Shown here piece after piece: positions 1 to 7,075 of a DNA stretch of 37,251 nt; position 1 is the stretch's first letter; each line of letters opens with the position of its first letter. A program made the translations under genes and the position numbers. The notes under the pieces were generated by a model, which worked only from the letters and a program-made list of their open reading frames with translations, was not told the origin of the DNA and made no database searches. Origin of the DNA: Simkania sp. (GTDB lineage: Bacteria; Chlamydiota; Chlamydiia; Chlamydiales; Rhabdochlamydiaceae); NCBI GenBank assembly GCA_018333475.1, contig JAGXTH010000099.1, positions 1-37,251 on the forward strand. The letters are read 5' to 3'.

Positions 1-78
1 AATACAATGCCGTTTACGATCGCCGATTTTCGGCGCTTTGACGCGGCTCAAATGTGAAGTTATTTGTTGCGTTTGGTA
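1..78. repeat. Right part of palindromic TACC...GGTA element (family T), cut by window edge
   Basis: These 78 bases are identical to 20033-20110, the right half of the complete 163-bp palindromic element at 19948-20110. The element ends in GCGTTTGGTA. The next three bases, TTA at 79-81, would be the target duplication, and read on the minus strand they are the TAA stop codon of the DUF115 gene that ends here. The left half and the left duplication lie outside the window. Confidence 0.85.
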
Positions 79-1866
79 TTACAAGGGAGATTTCCAAAAT
101 TCTGGTTCAGAAAGGTAGTACTGCACTACGATCGACATGTGGTTCCATGTTTGCTTTGCCAATTCTATCGAGTCTTCTGTAAGGTTATTTTGTTTTCTGT
201 ATCGTTCTGCAAAAGCAAAACCAACTGCTTCAAACAGACATGGAAAGGCAGGTTCTTCCTCGAAGGCCATGCTTAAGGCCATCATTTTTCCCGTGGGGAA
301 CATACTTAGATGCTCTTGGCTTTCAACGCGTTGGATTTCCTCGAGCATATCAGAGCAAATCCCTACCATTCTTTTGAGGCTCTCTTGCAATTCCTCCTTA
401 AGATCGGCGATTTCTTGTTGTGTTATAGAAAGCAGAACCGCTGCTTGTACAACCTGATGTAAACGACCTAAAAGATCTGTAGTCTTGGTACAATACTGCT
501 CTGCAATCTGCTCTATAGGCATACTAGGAATACCTTTCATAGGTAAACCTTGATCCCCACAACGAAAAAATTTCACCTTTTTGTGCTTAGCAGCAAATTT
601 TGAAAAGACTCCTGCTTCCATGACCCATTTTACAAGGGTATACAAGGCACGCCCCTTGCCATCTTTGCGTTTGATAATCGTCTCTAACTGCTCTCGAGGG
701 GTGTCATAACCCTGAGGTTCAATCGGCTGCTGAACCATCACACCAGGGGCATACCTCTCAAGCCCTACATAGCCAAGATCTACACCTGCTATGATGATAG
801 GATCACACCCCATTGCGTAGGCGATGGAAAGTCCTAATGTCGTAATGGATAAAGCCTCAGGCCCTAGCTCTCCTCCTATGGTCTCTTCTCCTAAATGAAG
901 TTTACCGTGGATCCAATCTTCTGCGCTCCCACCTGTCTTTGTTGGGGCATATCCCAAGGGAGCGTTGAATGTATCAAACACCTTTGAATGTAGACGCTGT
1001 CCATAAATAAAAGGAGTTTCTTGTACAATACTTGCTTGTAGTCGGTGCAACTCTTCTTCATTAGGATCAATAGCTAAGGCTAGATGAGGCATCACACCTG
1101 CATTGCCAAGCGCCGTAATTGTTGATCCACCCGCTATGATCAATGCCCGATCTTGTAATGTCTGTAATGTACTGATGCATCCTTTTAGTGAAGGCCCAGC
1201 TCCACAGATCACCGCAGGAGTACCCTTGAAAGTATCTTTTAATCCCCTAGCATCAAAAGAGCGCGTAAGATGCTGGAGATTGCATAAGAGATTGCGATGA
1301 ATGAGGTGTGCATGAATTGCTTCCGTAAAATAGGTGTGCACCAGTCCACTGAATCGAAATAATTTGAGTTTTAATTTAGATAGGCGCTGTTTTTTCTTGT
1401 CTTTGGCATAGGACTCTAAAGCTTTCATGGAAAAATGTGTGCCGGGAAAGTCTTTGGCGCACTCTAATAAAACATTGTGCCACGCTCTTCCATGGGGAAC
1501 AAACCGAAGATAGATCTGGGGATGAGAAAAGACTTCAGACCTACCAAAGCGATAACACGCATCGATGACAGCTAAGTCATCTTCTAATACAACTAATCTT
1601 CTCTTAGGAGTGCTTTGCAGCCATTCTTGGAAAAGTGTGATATGGTGGCCAAGACCTAACCCATATAGATAAAAGACTTCGACATCGTTTAAACAGAGCT
1701 CTTTGCTAAATCTCGATAATTCGGCTTTAAGACCATCCTCTGCATGTAATGATCTCTCGACTTGATTGATATGACGGACAGCATTCTCTCCACACTGTTC
1801 AAAAGGATATTCTACTTTTTCCCACATCAAACGAAAATGGAGCTCAGGATACCTCTCAACCAACAT
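79..1866 (-). CDS. DUF115 / MAF-type (MptE-like) protein, copy 1
   Basis: A 595-residue protein with the hallmark of the DUF115 (MAF_flag10, 6-hydroxymethylpterin pyrophosphokinase MptE-like) fold near residues 215-260: GTPAVICGAGPSL, followed by an AGGSTITAL stretch and HLALAIDPNEE. A second conserved block, GCDPIIIAGVDLGY, follows near residue 370. In flagellated bacteria such proteins are linked to nonulosonic-acid transfer onto flagellin, but nothing here points to flagella, so the substrate is unknown. The start is favoured by GGAG about 7 nt upstream and overlaps the end of the MORN gene by 11 bp, suggesting translational coupling. The stop codon abuts a palindromic element (1-78). A paralogue lies two genes upstream (2355-3767). 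Family assignment is good; biochemical role is unknown. Confidence 0.8.
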   Translation of the reverse strand: MLVERYPELHFRLMWEKVEYPFEQCGENAVRHINQVERSLHAEDGLKAELSRFSKELCLNDVEVFYLYGLGLGHHITLFQEWLQSTPKRRLVVLEDDLAVIDACYRFGRSEVFSHPQIYLRFVPHGRAWHNVLLECAKDFPGTHFSMKALESYAKDKKKQRLSKLKLKLFRFSGLVHTYFTEAIHAHLIHRNLLCNLQHLTRSFDARGLKDTFKGTPAVICGAGPSLKGCISTLQTLQDRALIIAGGSTITALGNAGVMPHLALAIDPNEEELHRLQASIVQETPFIYGQRLHSKVFDTFNAPLGYAPTKTGGSAEDWIHGKLHLGEETIGGELGPEALSITTLGLSIAYAMGCDPIIIAGVDLGYVGLERYAPGVMVQQPIEPQGYDTPREQLETIIKRKDGKGRALYTLVKWVMEAGVFSKFAAKHKKVKFFRCGDQGLPMKGIPSMPIEQIAEQYCTKTTDLLGRLHQVVQAAVLLSITQQEIADLKEELQESLKRMVGICSDMLEEIQRVESQEHLSMFPTGKMMALSMAFEEEPAFPCLFEAVGFAFAERYRKQNNLTEDSIELAKQTWNHMSIVVQYYLSEPEFWKSPL

Positions 1867-2371
1867 GAACGATCTCCGTGCTTACAACTCCCTGTGCATT
1901 CCAAAATCTTTCTGTGCCTATTTTTTTTCCTTTAGAAAGGATCAAGTGCCGTTTTATTTGACCATTTGGCCAATAAAGGATCATCTCTCCATCTAAAACA
2001 CCCTGCTCATAATGCATTACTGTCCGAAGTGACCCATTAGGATCATAATAGTGCTGAGGTCCTGATCTAACACCATGCACAAATCCCTGTATGGCATAAA
2101 GTGCCCCTGTAGCATAGTACTGCCTAAGTCTCCCTTCTCGGAGATTTCTACAAAACCAACTTGAGGAGACCAAGGTTCCATTCTCTCCATAAAACAGCGA
2201 TGGGCCGTGAATTCCACCTTCGAGATAGGAGCTGATGCTAAAAAGTCTTCCTTCTTTTTCTTCTTTTTTAACGACGAGCAACTTTGGGTCAAAAGAGTCA
2301 GCAATATCAATACCCAGTTCCTCATCGGAGATACGGAGTAGTCCAGAAAACATCTCATATCTCTGCATCAT
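1856..2371 (-). CDS. MORN-variant repeat protein
   Basis: A 171-residue protein whose second half is built of MORN-variant (YwqK-like) units of about 23 residues: GENGTLVSSSWF, YATGALYAIQGFVHG, YDPNGSLRTVMHYEQG, YWPNGQIKRHLILSKG, WNAQGVVSTEIV. There is no signal peptide. I chose the tandem ATG at 2371/2368 because AGGAGG sits just before it; a longer reading to 2422 would run deeper into the preceding DUF115 gene. It overlaps both neighbours (17 bp upstream, 11 bp downstream), so translation of the three genes is probably coupled. MORN units usually mediate membrane or protein contacts; the position between two DUF115 genes suggests a shared task, which is inference. Pipelines often call this family a 'YwqK antitoxin', but no toxin partner is visible. 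Confidence 0.75.
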   Translation of the reverse strand: MMQRYEMFSGLLRISDEELGIDIADSFDPKLLVVKKEEKEGRLFSISSYLEGGIHGPSLFYGENGTLVSSSWFCRNLREGRLRQYYATGALYAIQGFVHGVRSGPQHYYDPNGSLRTVMHYEQGVLDGEMILYWPNGQIKRHLILSKGKKIGTERFWNAQGVVSTEIVHVG

Positions 2372-3767
2372 AGACCTCCTCTGCAAGCTGTTTCCAAAAT
2401 AGGAGTTTCTGCACAGTTTCATGAAATCCAGTGAATGGCTCTTGCACTTGTGATTGTTGGAATAAAGGACGCCACACTTCCCAAACAGGTTGTAAAAGAA
2501 AACGATAGACAGGTTCTTCTTCTAGCTCCACTTCCTTCAAGATATACTCTCCTTGGATTCTCGGATCACAAGGAAAGTCTTTTTCAAAAAAAGCGAGCAT
2601 TTCTTCACAGGAGTGCTTGACGTTGTCTAAACTTTTTATCCAACATGTAATTACCTCTTTTACAGAGACAAAAAACTCTGTAGGTGGAGCTTCTGCTAAA
2701 AGAGTATCTACCTTTTTTTGTAGGTTGAGCTGAGGTAAAAGGGACAACACCTCAGAAAATGTTTTATGCTCAACGCCCGAGATCTTCCATGCTTCAGCAG
2801 ACACATTGTACAACGTGATATGGGGGTGCTTTTCTTTAAACTCTTCGATCCAATCTGCTGCTAGGATAAAATCCCCTTTTGTCACCCCCTGCTCAGTATC
2901 GATGAGTCGCTCCTTTACATAGGTGTGACCAATCCCTTCTGCATAGGATTTTCCCTCTGGCAACGACAAATCTACCCCCACTAAAATCACAGGGTTACAA
3001 CCCATGTGCACTGCTAAGCTGATACAAAACGTGGCAACATTCCATCCGCCTTCTATCGGAGGCTCCTGTAGACCAAGTTGTTCTGTAAGCCATGTTTCTA
3101 ATGGATAGCTGATACCATCGGCCGCCCAAATTTTCTTAAGTTTAACTTCAGAAAGTAACCAGGGAGCTACGCGTAAGGGAAAAATATAGGGAATGGTTTC
3201 AGCTGCTTTAGTTGCAAAGAGTTCTCGAGGAGAATCAGGGTCAACTGCTGCTGCGAAATGTGGCTGTATTCCCTGTGTCCATAGGCATTTAACACTGGAT
3301 CCTCCAGCAAACATCAAAGCGGATTGTTTAGCTTGTTCCATATGACACCTATGCTGATCTAGTGAGGGTCCAGCACCACAAATAATGGCGGGGATGCCTG
3401 TAAATACATCCTTAAAAGAAGAGGCTCTCAAAGAGCCCTGTAACAGTGGAAGATTCAAAAGGATATTGCCGACAACTCGCTTTCCAAGATCTCTCACATC
3501 CGAAAGAAGCGCTTCAGCTCCAAGCTGCCAAAATTGCAACTGTTCAAAAAGAGTTTTTGCTTTTTTCTTGTCTTGTTCCTGGAGATGTTCAGGAAGAGCC
3601 AATCGGAGTTCTGTAAGTAATAGCTGCCATGCTAGTTCTTTGAGTGCAGTGTTCTCCTGTAGCAACACGACATCTCGTGATTTCTCTTCATGCAGCCAAG
3701 AAGCGAATCTCTCTTGTACTTCCTCTTCTGGAAATCCATAGACACACAACACTTCTCGCCGTTTCAT
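2355..3767 (-). CDS. DUF115 / MAF-type (MptE-like) protein, copy 2
   Basis: A 470-residue paralogue of the 79-1866 product, shorter at the N-terminus. The core signature GIPAIICGAGPSLD lies near residues 124-137, followed by LMFAGGSSVKCL and PHFAAAVDPDSPRELF, then GCNPVILVGVDLSLPEG. The aligned spacing of these blocks matches copy 1, so the two probably arose by duplication and then diverged strongly outside the core. AAGGA lies about 10 nt upstream of the ATG. It begins 28 bp after the nuclease-like gene and overlaps the MORN gene, so it sits inside the leftward operon. Enzymatic activity and substrate are unknown; a sugar- or pterin-nucleotide role is only suggested by the family. Confidence 0.8.
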   Translation of the reverse strand: MKRREVLCVYGFPEEEVQERFASWLHEEKSRDVVLLQENTALKELAWQLLLTELRLALPEHLQEQDKKKAKTLFEQLQFWQLGAEALLSDVRDLGKRVVGNILLNLPLLQGSLRASSFKDVFTGIPAIICGAGPSLDQHRCHMEQAKQSALMFAGGSSVKCLWTQGIQPHFAAAVDPDSPRELFATKAAETIPYIFPLRVAPWLLSEVKLKKIWAADGISYPLETWLTEQLGLQEPPIEGGWNVATFCISLAVHMGCNPVILVGVDLSLPEGKSYAEGIGHTYVKERLIDTEQGVTKGDFILAADWIEEFKEKHPHITLYNVSAEAWKISGVEHKTFSEVLSLLPQLNLQKKVDTLLAEAPPTEFFVSVKEVITCWIKSLDNVKHSCEEMLAFFEKDFPCDPRIQGEYILKEVELEEEPVYRFLLQPVWEVWRPLFQQSQVQEPFTGFHETVQKLLFWKQLAEEVYDAEI

Positions 3768-3787
3768 TTGTCAGTTTCCTTTCAAGC

Positions 3788-3810
3788 CACCGCCTTTAGG
3801 CGGGGGTGGT
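3788..3810. other. Short GC-rich hairpin at the end of the nuclease-like gene
   Basis: CCACCGCC at 3788-3795 pairs with GGCGGGGGTGG after a loop containing the stop codon of the 3796-4284 gene. No T-run follows on the minus strand, and the next operon gene begins 20 bp further on, so it is more likely an attenuator or mRNA-stabilising hairpin than a full terminator. Confidence 0.4.
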
Positions 3811-4284
3811 TGACTTTGAGACTGCCTGAAGAAGTTCTCCATACCGTGGCAGGCCTGCAATCATCTCACCCTGTGGCAATAACAACCAAACTCCTTTGGC
3901 ATTTGCTAGAGCAACAAATCGAGCTTGAACAAATGCGTTATAACCAAGAACTTGATTTTTTGCCGCCTCGTTGAGTAGCTCTTCTTTACACTCTACGAGC
4001 AATAACGGCACCAAAGCCTCTGCAGGATCACTGCCTGTGGAAAAACAAACAACATCCGCTCTGCGGTCTGGCAATGGCCCGGGATACATTTTGAGATGTG
4101 GCATCTGTCTAAGTTCTTTTTCCACAGCGATTAAGGCTGATGGAAATCCGAGGTGTTTTACCATAGCCTGAAGAAGCATTTGCCTAATCACTTCCTCAGG
4201 CGTTTTTTTTACCCAACGTTTTCTAATGATGTCATAGAGGAGTCCAGAGGAATCATTCAACTTGCATGATCCCATATGTACCAT
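3796..4284 (-). CDS. HsdR N-terminal-like (HSDR_N_2) nuclease-fold protein
   Basis: A 162-residue stand-alone protein resembling the N-terminal nuclease domain of type I restriction subunit R (HSDR_N_2), a small family found widely outside restriction systems. The PD-(D/E)XK pattern is visible: E57, D77 in DRRADVVCF, then E98 and K100 in LLLVECKEE. The downstream stretch AKNQVLGYNAFVQARFVALAN also fits. No HsdM, HsdS or helicase domain is nearby, so it is unlikely to be a restriction enzyme; the role is unknown, perhaps nucleic-acid cleavage. Its first 32 bp overlap the end of hpf; ATG at 4284 or 4275 are both possible. The stop codon lies inside a short GC-rich hairpin (3788-3810). Confidence 0.7.
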   Translation of the reverse strand: MVHMGSCKLNDSSGLLYDIIRKRWVKKTPEEVIRQMLLQAMVKHLGFPSALIAVEKELRQMPHLKMYPGPLPDRRADVVCFSTGSDPAEALVPLLLVECKEELLNEAAKNQVLGYNAFVQARFVALANAKGVWLLLPQGEMIAGLPRYGELLQAVSKSTTPA

Positions 4285-4885
4285 CTTTCCGACGATAGAT
4301 GACCTTCAGTTTACGATCTTCTTCCCCTCGGAATACTAGGAATCCAAATCCTGACAACTCCATTTTCATCACCGCTTCATTCGTTGTGAGTGTCTTCAGA
4401 GGTAATGTTTTTTTCTTAATGACTTTGGGTAATTCAAACTCTTTTTGCTCATTTAACTTACGTGCTGCTTCGATTTCCGCATTGAATTCTGCTAATTCAT
4501 CATAGGGACGATCGATCACATTGACCTGCATATCGATCACAGCCAATTTTTTGTTGTGGTGATCCTGAATGCGATCCTTCCAACGACGAATCAAGGTTTG
4601 CAATTTAACAATGGCCTTATCGATAGAGGCATACATATCTGTACTAGCTGCATGCACTTTGATACGAAAATGTTCAAATTTAAGAACGATGTCCACAGTG
4701 TGTTCAAGATGTTGGATATCCATCGTTACTTGCATATCCATGAGGTGATTGTGAATTCTTTCTACTTTAGAGACTTTTTCCCAGGCATACTTTTTCATTG
4801 CGTCTGTGACAAGAACATGCCGTCCTATGATATTCAAACGATACCCTTGAGCATCTTCTTCTGCGAATTTCGACTTATCGACCAT
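4253..4885 (-). CDS. hpf: Ribosome hibernation-promoting factor, long form
   Basis: A 210-residue long-form HPF. The N-terminal RaiA/HPF domain starts with YRLNIIGRHVLVTDAMKKYAWEKVSKVERI and continues through FRIKVHAASTDMYASIDKAIVKLQTLIRRWKDR; this part binds the 30S decoding region. The C-terminal dimerisation domain shows VMKMELSGFGFLVFRG, then VIYRRKDGTYGIMQVE, matching the family's VVYRR.DG.YGLI pattern. Long-form HPF drives 100S ribosome dimers in non-growing cells, which would suit the dormant developmental form of a chlamydia (inference). AGGAG lies 7 nt upstream of the ATG. It is 42 bp downstream of rlmN and overlaps the nuclease-like gene. Confidence 0.93.
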   Translation of the reverse strand: MVDKSKFAEEDAQGYRLNIIGRHVLVTDAMKKYAWEKVSKVERIHNHLMDMQVTMDIQHLEHTVDIVLKFEHFRIKVHAASTDMYASIDKAIVKLQTLIRRWKDRIQDHHNKKLAVIDMQVNVIDRPYDELAEFNAEIEAARKLNEQKEFELPKVIKKKTLPLKTLTTNEAVMKMELSGFGFLVFRGEEDRKLKVIYRRKDGTYGIMQVE

Positions 4886-4927
4886 GATTCATCTCCTGCC
4901 CTTATGGGCTACCTCGTGCATTTTAAT

Positions 4928-6043
4928 TTATTCTATCACGCTAAGACTTTTTTTCTCTGGAGGATTCATAGATTCTTTTGTGCTTATAGGTAAACCACGA
5001 AGTTTAGCTCTCAAAGACATATTGCCTAACTGTCCACAGGCTGCCATGATCCCTTGTCCTTTGGTATGCCTAAGTAATGTCTGATACCCATGTCCCTTCA
5101 TTCTACACATAAAAGCCTCAATCTCCTCAGATTTTGGTGGAGAAAATCGATCTAAGCTCTGGGGATTATAAGGGATGAGATTGACTCTGACACGCAATCC
5201 TTTCAGGTATTCTGCTAGTACATCTGCATGTTGCAACTCTGCATTGACACCAGATATCAAAACATATTCTATGAGGATCTCTCGGCGAGGATGGGCACAA
5301 TACGCTATCATAGCTTCTTTGAGAGCTGTCATATTCCATTTTCTATTTACCGGCATGAGCTTTTGTCGAATTGCATCATTGGGAGCATTTACGGAAACCG
5401 CAAGATTTAAGGCAGGGCTCATTTCTTCCATCATTCTGTATATTGCATCGACCTTTCCACTGGTCGAGATGGTAATTCTAGAGGTTCCAAATTGCAATCC
5501 AGAAGGATCTGTTAATACTTTGACTGCCAACATGACCTCATCATAATTATCCAATGGCTCTCCCATACCCATGAATACAATGTTTCTGATCTCAGTTTTT
5601 AGGACATATCGAGCGTGAACTACTTGCGCTATGATTTCCTCCGCCTTCAAATGCCGAAGCAAACCCATCCTGCCTGTCTCGCAGAAAGCGCATCCCATAC
5701 GACACCCCACTTGCGAGGAAATGCAGATCGTTGTGCTAGATTCCATGGGAATAAGCACCGACTCTGTTTGCCATCCTCCTTCAACGGCTAATAAAAATTT
5801 AGAAGTTGATCCTGCTTGTTTAACAATCGCTTCCTGAGGAAATGCACACTCCACATTCTCTATAATCTCTTGAACAAGAGACAATGCTTGAGGTTCTACC
5901 CAAGTTAAGGATCCAAAGTCTCCTTGTTTAAACCACTCGGTGTAAAGTCTGGCTGCATGCAAATACCCTCTCCCTAGCCGATGTTTTATCTCATTGCTAA
6001 AAGAGTGTTTGGTATGGCGAAAAATTGAGATTTTGGAAAGCAT
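4928..6043 (-). CDS. rlmN: Dual-specificity 23S rRNA A2503 / tRNA A37 C2-methyltransferase
   Basis: A 371-residue radical-SAM enzyme that methylates C2 of A2503 in 23S rRNA and, in several bacteria, A37 of tRNAs. The cluster-binding Cys triad lies in VGCRMGCAFC (C114, C118, C121). The preceding Cys of CISSQ (C107) corresponds to the E. coli residue that resolves the methyl-protein intermediate, and the C-terminal IMAACGQLG carries the methyl-carrying Cys. The GMGEPLDNYDEV motif and SAM-site TSGKVDAI segment are also present. I chose ATG 6043: the reading frame extends to 6091, but those extra residues (VTGSSPVRC) are the tRNA-Arg gene read as protein. It starts 17 bp downstream of that tRNA and probably leads the leftward operon. 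Confidence 0.95.
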   Translation of the reverse strand: MLSKISIFRHTKHSFSNEIKHRLGRGYLHAARLYTEWFKQGDFGSLTWVEPQALSLVQEIIENVECAFPQEAIVKQAGSTSKFLLAVEGGWQTESVLIPMESSTTICISSQVGCRMGCAFCETGRMGLLRHLKAEEIIAQVVHARYVLKTEIRNIVFMGMGEPLDNYDEVMLAVKVLTDPSGLQFGTSRITISTSGKVDAIYRMMEEMSPALNLAVSVNAPNDAIRQKLMPVNRKWNMTALKEAMIAYCAHPRREILIEYVLISGVNAELQHADVLAEYLKGLRVRVNLIPYNPQSLDRFSPPKSEEIEAFMCRMKGHGYQTLLRHTKGQGIMAACGQLGNMSLRAKLRGLPISTKESMNPPEKKSLSVIE

Positions 6044-6060
6044 GTAGGTTAGAATGAAAA

Positions 6061-6133
6061 TGCACCGAACAGGACTCGAACCTGTAACCACCCGGTTCGA
6101 AGCCGGGTACTCTATCCATTGAGCTATCGGTGC
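6061..6133 (-). tRNA. tRNA-Arg (anticodon UCG)
   Basis: A 73-nt cloverleaf: acceptor GCACCGA/TCGGTGC with discriminator A, D-arm AGCTCAATGGATAGAGT, anticodon stem CCCGG/CCGGG around loop CTTCGAA (anticodon TCG), and T-arm with GGTTCGAGTCC. CCA is not encoded. It lies just ahead of rlmN on the same strand. Confidence 0.96.
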
Positions 6134-6241
6134 TAATAATGGACCCGACCTTTTTACCAGAAAAACCCATTTTATGAAAGAACAGGTCTCCGCTAGAACA
6201 AGAAAAACACCTATAAGCAGATCCTCAGGAATCTCCCTCTT

Positions 6242-6925
6242 ATGACCTTTTCTACAGAAGAGAGAAGCGAAGGCCTTGTTCTTAGGGTGATCCCCCTAAA
6301 TGACACTAAAAGAATTTTGACCGTCTTCTTGCCAGAAGAAGGCATCCTCAGCCTAGCAACGAAAACCCCCTCCTCTTCGCTTAATCACCTCGCAACTGCT
6401 ACAGCTCCCCTTACCTGCTCGGATTTCATTTACCGAAAGGGTAAACATGAGGTCTATCGCCTACTTGAAGCCTCTATTCTAGAAGATCATTTATTGTTAC
6501 GTTCCTGTGTTAACCGTCTGCATTGCGCAGGAGAACTAGCCCAAATTCTACTTAAAACACAACTTCCTGGGAAACCAGCCCCTCTTCTTTATGCTTTGAC
6601 AAAAGCTTATTTAAACAGATTACAACACAGCAATAACCCATATAATTTTCTAACAAGCTTCTATCTTAAACTATTAAAACATGAAGGTCTCTTACGTTGG
6701 TCTGCCCAATGCGTCTACTGCAATGAACGCTCTGTAAGTTACTTTTGTCATGGCGTAGGAACCTGCTCTATGCATCAGACTCATCCATCCCATTTGCTTA
6801 CAAGCAGAGAATGGGCACTCATTGGACAGCTCTCTACAGCACGCTCCTTTCAAACTATTGAAGAAGCCACTCTAGATCTCTATCTTTTGGAAAAACTCAG
6901 ACTCTTTCTCACAGAACTTCTTTAA
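6242..6925 (+). CDS. recO: DNA repair protein RecO
   Basis: A 227-residue RecO, the partner of RecR that displaces SSB and loads RecA on gapped DNA. The N-terminal OB fold is typical (EGLVLRVIPLNDTKRILTVFLPEEGILSL). The central helical part contains the NPYNFLTSFYLKLLKHEG stretch. Near residues 159-179 a CVYC ... CHGVGTC cluster fits the zinc-binding module seen in many RecO proteins. ATG 6242 keeps the canonical first strand, although no strong ribosome binding site precedes it. It is divergent from the tRNA-Arg/rlmN operon, with about 110 bp between. Confidence 0.88.
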   Translation: MTFSTEERSEGLVLRVIPLNDTKRILTVFLPEEGILSLATKTPSSSLNHLATATAPLTCSDFIYRKGKHEVYRLLEASILEDHLLLRSCVNRLHCAGELAQILLKTQLPGKPAPLLYALTKAYLNRLQHSNNPYNFLTSFYLKLLKHEGLLRWSAQCVYCNERSVSYFCHGVGTCSMHQTHPSHLLTSREWALIGQLSTARSFQTIEEATLDLYLLEKLRLFLTELL

Positions 6926-6945
6926 CTCATAAGGTGTGTTCTTTA

Positions 6946-6994
6946 AGCAATAGAGCTCTTTCAAAACTAAACTTCAGTTGCGAAGGAGATCTAC
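6946..6994. repeat. GAGCTCTTTC hairpin-family repeat, copy 1
   Basis: GCAATAGAGCTCTTTCAA here recurs exactly at 11374-11391, and AATAGAGCTCTTT recurs at 28142. AGAGCTCTTTC pairs imperfectly with GAAGGAGATCT about 20 nt further on, so the copy could fold as a degenerate hairpin downstream of recO. Confidence 0.5.
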
Positions 6995-7039
6995 TATCCC
7001 CTGAACGAATACCCAAGAAGATCGACTAGAAGGCTAGAT

Positions 7040-7068
7040 TTGACAACATCTCTACCTTAAGTTAAGTG
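7040..7068 (+). promoter_or_regulatory. Promoter of cyclase 1, probably leaderless
   Basis: TTGACA (7040-7045), a 17-nt spacer, and TAAGTG (7063-7068) fit a sigma-70/sigma-66 promoter. Transcription would begin about 7-8 nt later, at or next to the ATG at 7076, and no Shine-Dalgarno sequence is present. The same arrangement precedes cyclase 2. Confidence 0.55.
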
Positions 7069-7075
7069 TACCCAT

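Noticed and set aside
1856-2371. Toxin-antitoxin system ('YwqK antitoxin' label) for the MORN-repeat protein, and likewise 17779-18768
   Set aside because: The label comes from family naming; no toxin-like partner gene is adjacent in either place and one of the two is a lipoprotein.
3796-4284. Remnant of a restriction-modification or defence island
   Set aside because: Only the small HsdR-N-like fold is present, inside a housekeeping operon with rlmN and hpf, without methylase, specificity subunit or helicase.
6044-6091. N-terminal extension of rlmN beginning VTGSSPVRC
   Set aside because: This is the tRNA-Arg(UCG) gene translated in frame, a common artefact; family alignment supports ATG 6043.
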